Shown: in pieces, positions 1 through 5,389 of the stretch
Numbering within the stretch: the first letter of the stretch is position 1
Layout of the letters: every line of letters begins with the position of its first letter
From: Clostridia bacterium
GTDB taxonomy: Bacteria; Bacillota_A; Clostridia; Oscillospirales; CAG-272
Length of the DNA stretch: 5,491 nt
Direction of reading: 5' to 3'
Assembly (NCBI GenBank): GCA_017472105.1
Contig: JAFUQY010000307.1
Location: 1 to 5,491 of the forward strand
Notes under the pieces: generated by a model
The model's input: the letters and a program-made list of their open reading frames with translations, nothing else
What the model was told of the DNA's origin: nothing
Database searches by the model: none
Program-made: the position numbers and the translations under genes

Positions 1-48
1 AACAAAAACACCGCCCATCCGTCTGTCAAAACGGGCTGAGCGGTGTTT
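1..48 (-). terminator. Rho-independent terminator closing the tail operon
   Basis: Read on the minus strand, AAACACCGC (48-40) pairs with GCGGTGTTT (14-6). An inner CCGT/ACGG helix (34-31 with 22-19) extends the stem, and the T-run TTTTTGTT (8-1) follows directly. This is the standard layout of an intrinsic terminator. It lies 78 bases after the stop of the last minus-strand gene, so it probably ends the tail transcript. Read on the plus strand the tail is only a weak mixed T/C run, so any plus-strand termination would be less efficient. Confidence 0.85.
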
Positions 49-125
49 CTGACTCTTTCTCTGGTTCTATTATATGCCATCATCTCCCCGGTTATGCGGA
101 TGTGTTCTGCATTTCCGGGGAATTC

Positions 126-1184
126 TTATGCCTGCGCGCCGACGGTGAACATGGGAACGGCATCCGTGAGCGCACCGTTCATTCCGATATACATTGCCGC
201 CGCAGGAGTGGGTTTGCCGCCGACGCCGATGTACACATTCGACTGACCGACTTCGCTCTCCGCACCCTCAATCCACGGGGAATAATACGTCCCGCGCGCG
301 GATCGGACACGGTATTTCACACTCTGCCACGCGCCTGCGGGTTCCGTGAAGGCATTGGACGCACCGGCGTAAACGAGCTCCCAGTCCCCGCCGTCAGCGG
401 ATCGTTCGAGCTGGTATGTACCGGCGAAATCCGTGAAGGTGCCCCATGCAATCGTGGTCGGACATCCGCGGACGGGATCGGACCACGTGAGATCGTACGG
501 GTAGAAATACTCCGTGTTGCCGGAGACGGTATAAATCGGGGACTGCATCTCCGCAACGGCGGCATAGTCGGAATCCTTCACGGCCGCGCCTTCGGGAGTT
601 GCATAATACGCGGTGACGCAGGTGTACATGAGTCTGTGCCCGATTGCGAACGAGGAGTCGAGGAGGTGCCACGCGTTTCCGCCGTATTTTTCCTCGATGG
701 TGAGAGCCTCATTGACACGCCAGCCGTAGGTTTTCTCCTCATTCGCCCAGATGCCGAGGATTGCGGGGTACATGCCGTCGGGGACATCAACACCGAGCTG
801 CACGGCCTGTGTGGAGAGTCTGTCCGGGCCTGTGACGGCGAAGGTCATAACGGGATCGGAATTTCCGAAGACGGTGCTCCACTGGAAGGACTTGATCGTG
901 CCGCAGTCGATGCCGCCGAAGGTGATGGCTGATGCGCTGACGGTGACGTGATCGGCGTCGGGGTCATACGCGAAGTTCACCGCACCGCCGGTTCTTGAGC
1001 CGAGATAAGTGGTGCCCTCCTGACTGCCGTAATACACGGAAACTTCGGCTGAGCTGACGGCGGCGGTGGATCGCGGATTCTGCTCGAAATCAACGGTTAC
1101 GGTATCGCCGTCGGTCATGACGCGGAGAATGAACGGATACCCGCCGATCTGCAAGGTATCAATGGATCGGTAGAGAAGCTGCAT
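126..1184 (-). CDS. Tail-tip / receptor-interaction protein with Fn3-like domain and C-terminal YIG repeats
   Basis: This 352-residue protein is last in the operon. Residues about 231-304 look like a fibronectin type III fold: an early Trp (TTIAW), then YQLERSADGG, then WELVYAG, and the YRVRSARG strand with a closing YYSPW. Such domains are common on phage tail tips and can bind carbohydrate weakly. The N-terminal 200 residues are beta-rich (TVTVDF, VSVYYG, VTVSAS) and match no family I can name. The C-terminal 40 residues hold two copies of a YIG(V/M)xG motif (SNVYIGVGG at 315-323, MYIGMNG at 331-337), a pattern I associate with the ends of Gram-positive phage tail and baseplate proteins. 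The start is supported by GAGGTGA (1194-1188), four bases before the ATG and overlapping the previous gene's stop; the gap between the two genes is 8 bases. There is no signal peptide or membrane segment. A surface-binding role is inferred from position and domains; the exact partner is unknown. Confidence 0.8.
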   Translation of the reverse strand: MQLLYRSIDTLQIGGYPFILRVMTDGDTVTVDFEQNPRSTAAVSSAEVSVYYGSQEGTTYLGSRTGGAVNFAYDPDADHVTVSASAITFGGIDCGTIKSFQWSTVFGNSDPVMTFAVTGPDRLSTQAVQLGVDVPDGMYPAILGIWANEEKTYGWRVNEALTIEEKYGGNAWHLLDSSFAIGHRLMYTCVTAYYATPEGAAVKDSDYAAVAEMQSPIYTVSGNTEYFYPYDLTWSDPVRGCPTTIAWGTFTDFAGTYQLERSADGGDWELVYAGASNAFTEPAGAWQSVKYRVRSARGTYYSPWIEGAESEVGQSNVYIGVGGKPTPAAAMYIGMNGALTDAVPMFTVGAQA

Positions 1185-1192
1185 GATTCACC

Positions 1193-1885
1193 TCACGCGA
1201 GAAGGATGAAAAGTTCACCGTCGGCGAGGGTATCGGGCAGCGTTGTGCCGTATCCGATATTGCGGACGGTCTGCCTGCCGGTTGCGTCGGGTGCGGCAGT
1301 GAGTGCGCCTGTCATGGAGCCGCCGGAACGTCTGAGAAATCCGTCCGCTGAGACACCGCCGAGCATATTTGCGTTCTGGGCATGTTCCACGGTTTCGAGT
1401 GCGTCGACGGTACTTGTGACGATGCCGCATTTTTCGCGGTCGGTTCGGGTATCGGCAATCATCGCGTCCGTGATACCGCCGGCATTCGCGGGAACGGTAA
1501 CTTCGGCAAGGACGAGGTCGCGCATGGTTTCGGTATTGACGGCGCCGCCTTCCGTTGCATTCAGCGTAAACTCACCCGCCGCGGTATTGAGTCTCAGCAG
1601 AATCTTCCACGTTCCTGCGGTGAGCGTGAGTGTGGTGTCACTCTTCTGCCACGCCATATATCCGCGGATCCACGCAACGCCTGCGCCGACTGTGATATTC
1701 ATGCCGCCGCCCGCCGTTACCCGGAATCCGTCACCAAGCACGCCGTCGCGGTAAAAACTCTCGATCATCTTGGCAAAGAACGCCGAATCCACAGCCTTGT
1801 CGCCCCGTGGAAATCCGCCCACGGTCTCAACAACAGTCGTCGAATCAAACATTCCGCCATACACTGCTGTACTGATATCTGCCAT
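1193..1885 (-). CDS. Tail fibre / baseplate-associated structural protein
   Basis: This 230-residue protein has an N-terminal half like Gram-positive phage proteins that anchor receptor-binding parts to the tail tip. Residues 28-77 run GDKAVDSAFFAKMIESFYRD, then GVLGDGFRVTAGGGMNITVG, then AGVAWIRGYM. This fits the familiar order GD..y.a..FA.yf..f..nGv, then V.a..gm.v.v..G.awi.GY. Residues 124-158 (LVLAEVTVPANAGGITDAMI, then ADTRTDREKCG) also recur in this class. The C-terminal part, with LRRSGGSMTGALTA at 184-197 and a later RNIGYG, resembles trimeric tail-fibre segments. A short fibre or adaptor is the most likely role. Start: AGGAGG at 1896-1891, five bases before the ATG. Unlike its neighbours it does not abut the previous gene; a 372-base non-coding stretch lies between them. 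The family assignment is by motif recall, not by search. Confidence 0.82.
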   Translation of the reverse strand: MADISTAVYGGMFDSTTVVETVGGFPRGDKAVDSAFFAKMIESFYRDGVLGDGFRVTAGGGMNITVGAGVAWIRGYMAWQKSDTTLTLTAGTWKILLRLNTAAGEFTLNATEGGAVNTETMRDLVLAEVTVPANAGGITDAMIADTRTDREKCGIVTSTVDALETVEHAQNANMLGGVSADGFLRRSGGSMTGALTAAPDATGRQTVRNIGYGTTLPDTLADGELFILLA

Positions 1886-1927
1886 GTTTTCCTCCTGAGA
1901 TTTAGTTTGTTTAGATTTATTGTATAA
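1886..1927 (-). promoter_or_regulatory. A-rich leader and ribosome binding site of the fibre gene
   Basis: On the transcribed strand this is an A/T-rich, G-poor leader ending in AGGAGG (1896-1891) and a 5-base spacer before ATG. It is similar to the leader of the tape-measure gene (4959-4908). Both contain AAATCT(A/C)AACAAACTA followed by AATC, a few bases, and GGAGGAA, although the last 15-25 bases differ in length. The low structure and strong Shine-Dalgarno predict efficient initiation. I see no convincing promoter in it. Confidence 0.6.
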
Positions 1928-2249
1928 GGGGTACGCGGCTTTTTTGAAAAAAAGCCTGGCAAAAAACTTTCGACTGACGAAGTCAGTCAGCTGACGGTAT
2001 GTAAGCTGATATGATCCCGTCAGCTTCGGGGGATTTTTACTGACGGCGTGAAGCTATAATCCATCGCTCTCTTTCTACGGATACAATTGCGAATTGCAGC
2101 TGAGGGTGCATAGCCATTTGATTCCGTCCCGTTTCTGAGAAAACCGCACGCGAGTTCGCAGGGACCACCGAGACCCTGCTCACAGCAGCCGTGGAGAATA
2201 CCTCAATTTCGTTACTTAAATCGTTCGTTCAGTTTGGCTCACGCGCGCC
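1928..2249. repeat. Copy A of a duplicated ~320-base non-coding element (candidate structured RNA)
   Basis: This sequence recurs in the same orientation at 4960-5283. The two copies align almost without gaps: the offset drifts only from 3030 to 3034 bases between positions 1971 and 2249. Shared exact blocks include ACTTTCGACTGACGA (1966-1980), CGTCAGCTTCGGGG (2018-2031), TACAATTGCG (2082-2091), CCGAGACCCT (2168-2177) and TTTGGCTCACGCGCGCC (2233-2249). Hand-scored blocks give about 70-86% identity, with two poorly aligning parts (about 2040-2078 and 2124-2157). Helices visible here: an A/T hairpin 1937-1956; GACTGAC/GTCAGTC with a GAA loop (1972-1988, this copy only); CTGACGG/CCGTCAG (1991-1997 with 2017-2023); CAATT/AATTG (2084-2088 with 2092-2096); GCAGGG/CCCTGC (2158-2163 with 2174-2179). 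Single-base indels and a lack of shared frames argue against coding. It fills the gap from 8 bases after the hub gene stop to the leader of the fibre gene. The working strand is undecided. Confidence 0.8.
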
Positions 2250-2257
2250 AGCGAATA

Positions 2258-3259
2258 TCACTCCCCAAACCCGGGGTACACTGCGACGCGTCCGTTTTCT
2301 GCGACCCAGTCGACTCTCGTCAGTCGCATTGCGCGGCGGATTCCGAGTTCTTCATCGACCACGTCGCACACATCTCCGATGCGGTAGTCCGTACCGTAGA
2401 CGGGGAGTGCATCGGCGTCGATCTCAGCGGTCACGTTCACGTCAGCGGAGTATTTTGCGAGGATTTCTCTGCCGCGCCGGGTCAATGCCGCACGGTATGC
2501 GTCGTCGGTCTGGAAGTCATCGGGGCGGATATCGCCGGCTTTCTTATAGATTTCCCGTTTTCCGCCGCCGTCCGAGAGATCCGCGCACGCGATGGTACCG
2601 TCACTGCCCTCGACATAGGCGACGTTTTTCATCTCCCTGGTATCCTCTTCCATCTCAATGGAGAAGATATTGCCGAAGGATGCGGAGAAAATGACGGGCT
2701 GGTCACACGCATCGGTGGAGAGATCCGCGCCTTTCACGATGGTGAAGGTGGGAATATCGTTCTCATCCAGTGCGACGCGGCAGGATGCGCCGTAGGGTCT
2801 GAGGGTAGCGTACACCCAATCCGAGAGCGGCTCCCATGCGGATGTGAGGGTGACTTCATCGGGAATGGATGCATGCTCCGCACCGATATTCACCGGGGAC
2901 CCGCGGAGATTCTCCGTCACGGCTTCAAGTACCGCATCCGTCACCGTACCCGTCCATTGGGAATCCCCATACGTGACGCGGTCATCGAGCAGGCACTCGA
3001 GCATATGTCCGCCCATTTCGCAGTCGCCGTCGGTATCCGCGCGGAGGTACTCGATCCGTCCGCAGAACACGTCCCCGGCGGCGTTTTTCCCGCTTCTGAC
3101 GTACGATGCACCGGCAATGCGCTTCACGGCTTCTCTCGGGAAGTGGAACGTGAACGTGCCGGGTTCAAAATACCGCTCCGACCAGACCACGGAGGTCATA
3201 TCCTCGACGGGGCCTTCGATCAGCCGGAAGTTTTCGTCCATAAAATACAGCTCGGTCAT
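2258..3259 (-). CDS. Siphovirus ReqiPepy6 Gp37-like tail protein (tail-tip / baseplate hub)
   Basis: This 333-residue protein follows Dit, where siphoviruses of Gram-positive hosts encode the tail-associated hub. Its N-terminus (MTELYFMDENFRLIEGPVED, then MTSVVWSERYFEPGTFTFHF) matches the ReqiPepy6 Gp37-like pattern: a strand naming the phage element, an 'F.S..W.r.y.e.G.F.l..P' motif, and later conserved blocks (WTGTVTDAVLEAV at 102-114, SAWEPLSDWVYATL at 140-153, REMKNVAYVEG at 208-218). It closes with a DYRIGDVCDVVDEELGI segment (281-297) and VAVYPGFG, also typical. Such proteins form the ring that closes the tail tube under Dit. The reading frame is open further upstream, to 3571, but the ATG at 3259 is preferred: GGAGG lies five bases before it, and it starts 11 bases after the Dit stop. 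No C-terminal peptidase or cell-wall hydrolase domain is fused to it, unlike long Tal proteins. The end lies 8 bases from repeat copy A. Confidence 0.88.
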   Translation of the reverse strand: MTELYFMDENFRLIEGPVEDMTSVVWSERYFEPGTFTFHFPREAVKRIAGASYVRSGKNAAGDVFCGRIEYLRADTDGDCEMGGHMLECLLDDRVTYGDSQWTGTVTDAVLEAVTENLRGSPVNIGAEHASIPDEVTLTSAWEPLSDWVYATLRPYGASCRVALDENDIPTFTIVKGADLSTDACDQPVIFSASFGNIFSIEMEEDTREMKNVAYVEGSDGTIACADLSDGGGKREIYKKAGDIRPDDFQTDDAYRAALTRRGREILAKYSADVNVTAEIDADALPVYGTDYRIGDVCDVVDEELGIRRAMRLTRVDWVAENGRVAVYPGFGE

Positions 3260-3264
3260 GTCGT

Positions 3265-3269
3265 CCTCC
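3265..3269 (-). promoter_or_regulatory. Shine-Dalgarno that fixes the start of the Gp37-like gene
   Basis: GGAGG on the minus strand lies five bases before the ATG at 3259-3257 and just after the Dit stop codon at 3273-3271. It decides between this start and a frame that stays open more than 300 bases upstream inside the Dit gene. The protein it gives begins exactly where the family's N-terminal motif begins. Confidence 0.85.
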
Positions 3270-3270
3270 G

Positions 3271-4131
3271 TCACATTCCGTAGTACGCGGGCACGTACTC
3301 GATTTCGCAGTCCACGTATTCGCCGCCGCTGCCGCAGGTCACGGAAAGCTGTGTAATCCCTCTCGGCAGGCTGAAGAACGTACTGTCGCGCTCGAAGGTG
3401 AAGCATCTTTCGCCGTTTTTGGTGATATTCTTCCGTCTTGCGCGGGTATCGATGACGAGCTCGTCGCCGTCTTCCAGTGTCATGGGGCACCGGATGAATT
3501 TCTCGCCGCATTTCAGTCCGGGATTGACAACCGCGCCGCCGTTTGCACGGATTTTCGCGACGATGCCGCATTCGGTGTCGCCGTTATTCTCGACTTCAGC
3601 GGAGTCGGTCGTGCGGTACATTCCGGCAGCCGTACCTGCGTTTTTCATGAAATTCATCGGGAAAGTGAGCATGGGAGCGGCATCACGGAACCGGACGATC
3701 TCGCCGTCGTAGTCCTTGAAGAAGACCTGCGGTGCGATGAAGTGGAGTGTCACCGTGATGCAGTCGGAGAACGAGGCGCGGTCAAACTCCTGCTCATCGC
3801 TGGGAATGACGTCAATGGTGCGTCTTGTGTCGAACAATGTAACGTCAAGCACGCCGTCCGACTGGGGCGAGGTCATGGAGATGATTTTCCGTCGGATTTC
3901 CTCGGCCCGCTCCCCGTGTGCGGCGATTTCAAAAGTTATGGCAAGCTCCCGCTCGGCGAATCGTCTGATCTGGGCATATCCGCCGTGGGATGCAGCGTAC
4001 GGCTGGATTTTGACATCGAACCCGGTGCAGTCAAAGCCATGGAGTCCGTCCTCGACGAGTCTGCACGCAGCGTCCGGCGAAATCTCGAGCGAAGAGGTGC
4101 CGCTTTGATAAAGAATACGATACGAACTCAC
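3271..4131 (-). CDS. Distal tail protein (Dit, Sipho_tail family)
   Basis: This 286-residue protein has the usual Dit length and position, directly after the tape measure. Residues about 1-150 fit the N-terminal ring-forming domain: GFDVKIQPYAASHG, then RELAITFEIA, a segment with RRTIDVIP, and FSDCITVTLHFIAPQVFF. Residues about 178-285 fit the C-terminal galectin-like domain: AEVENNGDTECGIVAKI, GEKFIRCPMTLEDGDELVID, an ITKNGE turn, and FFSLPRGITQLSV, ending in VPAYYGM. Dit forms the hexameric hub that joins the tail tube to the tip. The start is GTG at 4131, overlapping the tape-measure stop (GTGA), with a modest GAGG about 10 bases upstream. No better-placed ATG exists, so translational coupling is likely. 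Six Cys residues (positions 23, 35, 124, 188, 208, 215) occur in the first 220, which is a fairly high count for a phage structural protein; I attach no function to this. Confidence 0.9.
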   Translation of the reverse strand: MSSYRILYQSGTSSLEISPDAACRLVEDGLHGFDCTGFDVKIQPYAASHGGYAQIRRFAERELAITFEIAAHGERAEEIRRKIISMTSPQSDGVLDVTLFDTRRTIDVIPSDEQEFDRASFSDCITVTLHFIAPQVFFKDYDGEIVRFRDAAPMLTFPMNFMKNAGTAAGMYRTTDSAEVENNGDTECGIVAKIRANGGAVVNPGLKCGEKFIRCPMTLEDGDELVIDTRARRKNITKNGERCFTFERDSTFFSLPRGITQLSVTCGSGGEYVDCEIEYVPAYYGM

Positions 4132-4907
4132 AGTCTTGCCGCCGCCTCACTTTCTCTCTTGATGCGTCTTGCGGTCATATACGGGGAGGTATCGGAGTCG
4201 CGCAGGTAGATATTCTGCGTAACCGGTCGTGCGCCGGCTGATGTGCCGAATGTTTCCTTCGTGCCGGCATACACGGAGCTGACGGCGTTATTGACAAATC
4301 CCGCGCCGCTTGTGATGCCCTCCGCGATGCCGCGCGAGATCATGACGCCGACCTCATCGCGCATGGTGACGGAAGGTGAATGGATCTGGAAATGATCCTT
4401 GACGGCGAGCTCGGTCTGCTGGGACACGGCGCGGATTGCGGACACGACCTGAGCGCCCGCCGAACGGATACCTGCCGCGATGCCGTTCATCATATTCGAG
4501 CCGACTGACGACCACGATCCGGTATCGAACGCCGTCCTCGCCTGATTTGCTGCCTCTCTTACGGCGCCTGTGACACCGGAGACGCCGGAACGTGTGCCTT
4601 GGGACAGCGCCGCGCCTGCATCCGTACCTGCCTGCGTCCATGCGGCTCCGGTAAACGTGGCGATTGCGCTGACTGCCGCCGTACGCAGGCTTGAGGCAAG
4701 ATTTTCAGCCAATGACGCCGCCGCATTCGTGATTCCCATGAACGCCCCGGTCATTCCGTCCGCCACGCCCGCTCCCGCCAGTGACGACGTCAGCGATGCA
4801 TTCAGTCTCGACCCGAGCGTCATAATGTGGCTCTCCATCTGTGCCGCCGATGCCATAAACGCCGCCGTATCCAGCTGTACGCCAATGACAACCGATCCAT
4901 CTGCCAT
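4128..4907 (-). CDS. Very short tape-measure-like protein
   Basis: This 259-residue protein has recognisable tape-measure ends but almost no middle. The N-terminus MADGSVVIGVQLDTAAFMAS (1-20), leading into a helical QMESHIMTLGSRL segment, fits the 'v.i...lDt..f..~l..l' start of Gram-positive tape measures. Residues 45-165 are Ala/Gly/Ser-rich with amphipathic helices and the recurring N.MNGIAAGI-type motif (138-147). Residues 171-187 (DHFQIHSPSVTMRDEVG) carry the HSPS..MRDEVG signature, and the C-terminus (QNIYLRDSDT, then TARRIKRESEAAA) matches the family's ending. Common tape measures have 600 to over 1,500 residues. With the established rule of about 0.15 nm of tail per residue, this one would give at most about 39 nm. 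The start has AAAGGAGG (4922-4915) seven bases upstream, and its stop overlaps the Dit start. The alternative is an internally deleted or auxiliary tape measure; both ends are intact in frame, so a random frameshift is unlikely. Confidence 0.82.
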   Translation of the reverse strand: MADGSVVIGVQLDTAAFMASAAQMESHIMTLGSRLNASLTSSLAGAGVADGMTGAFMGITNAAASLAENLASSLRTAAVSAIATFTGAAWTQAGTDAGAALSQGTRSGVSGVTGAVREAANQARTAFDTGSWSSVGSNMMNGIAAGIRSAGAQVVSAIRAVSQQTELAVKDHFQIHSPSVTMRDEVGVMISRGIAEGITSGAGFVNNAVSSVYAGTKETFGTSAGARPVTQNIYLRDSDTSPYMTARRIKRESEAAARL

Positions 4908-4959
4908 AGTAATTCCTCCTTTGGGTGATTTATAGTTTGTTGAGATTTTTTATTTTTTG
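4908..4959 (-). promoter_or_regulatory. A-rich leader and ribosome binding site of the tape-measure gene
   Basis: On the transcribed strand this leader is A/T-rich and carries AAAGGAGG (4922-4915), seven bases before the ATG. It shares the AAATCTCAACAAACTA core with the leader of the fibre gene (1927-1886). Together with the preceding repeat copy B it makes a matched pair of upstream regions. I could not place a promoter with good -35 and -10 boxes in it. Confidence 0.6.
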
Positions 4960-5283
4960 GGGGTACGGTCGCTTTTTGAAAAAAGCTCCGCAAAAACTTT
5001 CGACTGACGAGGTGCTCTGCGCTGACGGGATGTGAGTTGATAGGATCTCGTCAGCTTCGGGGATTTTTTCTTGACAATGTTTTGTTTAAACCGATTTATA
5101 GGCGGTCTACGGGTACAATTGCGGGTTGTACTTGAGGGTGCGATGCCATCGGATGCGTACCAATCTATCAGAAATTCGTTAATACGGCTCATAGGGACCT
5201 CCGAGACCCTATTCGCCCGCGCCGTGGAGAGATTGCGGGATTTCGTTGCCTGAATTGTTCGTTGGGTTTGGCTCACGCGCGCC
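4960..5283. repeat. Copy B of the duplicated ~325-base non-coding element (candidate structured RNA)
   Basis: This is the partner of 1928-2249, in the same orientation and nearly colinear. Helices visible here: an A/T hairpin at 4971-4986; a 10-pair stem CTGACGGGAT/ATCTCGTCAG (5022-5031 with 5045-5054, one G-T pair); TACAATT with GGTTGTA (5114-5120 with 5124-5130, two G-T pairs, GCG loop); ATAGGG/CCCTAT (5191-5196 with 5207-5212, loop ACCTCCGAGA). A further GGTGCG/CGTACC pairing (5137-5142 with 5156-5161) is seen only in this copy. Open frames cross it on both strands: 4950-5276 minus, and 5071-5253 plus. The minus frame keeps GTGAGCCAAAC at its start in copy A but meets a stop a few codons later, so I treat both as chance. 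The element ends 107 bases short of the upstream gene's stop, whereas copy A ends 8 bases from one. Confidence 0.8.
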
Positions 5284-5389
5284 GGAGAGGATACCGTCCG
5301 TTACGTAGGGTTGATCCCTTGCGGTCAATCGTCAAACAACCCCAACCATCTCCGCGTCCATGTACAACTCACAATCCATTCATCCCGCA
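5284..5389. other. Non-coding spacer between the upstream gene and repeat copy B
   Basis: These 106 bases have no counterpart beside copy A. The only structure I see is GGGTTG/CAACCC (5308-5313 with 5337-5342) around a weaker TTGA/TCAA pairing (5311-5314 with 5325-5328). These two stems compete for the same TTG, and neither is followed by a T-run, so this is not a convincing terminator. On the minus strand the only ATG frames are about 10 codons or shorter. No clear promoter is seen. Confidence 0.45.

Noticed and set aside
86..120. CCCCGG/CCGGGG inverted repeat between the last stop codon and the terminator
   Set aside because: It is only a six-pair stem with a 23-base loop and no T-run. It could help transcript stability but is not distinguishable from chance.
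102..932. Long plus-strand frames (102-932, 1206-1754, 1382-1927, 2234-3283, 3742-4209)
   Set aside because: All lie opposite minus-strand genes with clear families and ribosome binding sites. Their compositions (His, Arg, Gly, Cys-rich) are typical of GC-rich antisense frames.
126..1184. Diversity-generating retroelement variable region at the end of the last tail gene
   Set aside because: No near-identical template repeat and no reverse transcriptase are in the window; the C-terminal similarity is only a short protein motif.
1919..1949. Minus-strand promoter with TACAAT (1924-1919) as the -10 box of the fibre gene
   Set aside because: The candidate -35 (TTTCAA) is poor, needs a 19-base spacer and lies in the A/T hairpin. 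Copy B has no matching -10.
1928..2249. HEARO/omega-type RNA or an IS200/IS605-type non-autonomous element
   Set aside because: The size is similar and the element is non-coding. However, I see no IscB/TnpB or TnpA remnant, no typical subterminal transposase hairpin, and no target motif that I can justify. Kept only as a hypothesis for a covariance search.
3260..3571. Upstream extension of the Gp37-like gene to a start at 3571
   Set aside because: The extension is Arg/His-rich, lies wholly within the Dit gene in another frame, and is not needed: the family N-terminus begins at the ATG at 3259, which has its own GGAGG.
5071..5099. Plus-strand promoter: exact TTGACA at 5071-5076 in copy B and exact TATAAT at 2055-2060 in copy A
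   Set aside because: Neither copy has the other box at acceptable spacing: copy B has only ATTTAT/TTTATA at 16-18 bases, and copy A has no -35. The two boxes are not in aligned positions, so this is not a conserved promoter.
5071..5253. 60-codon plus-strand frame in repeat copy B, and a 167-codon plus-strand frame from 2191 in copy A
   Set aside because: The two frames do not correspond to each other. The frame from 2191 is an Arg-rich shadow of the Gp37-like gene, and neither has a good ribosome binding site.
4950..5276. 108-codon minus-strand frame crossing repeat copy B
   Set aside because: The homologous frame in copy A starts with the same GTGAGCCAAAC but reaches a stop within nine codons. 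The copies differ by single-base indels, and the predicted protein is Arg/Ser/Thr/Lys-rich with no recognisable domain.
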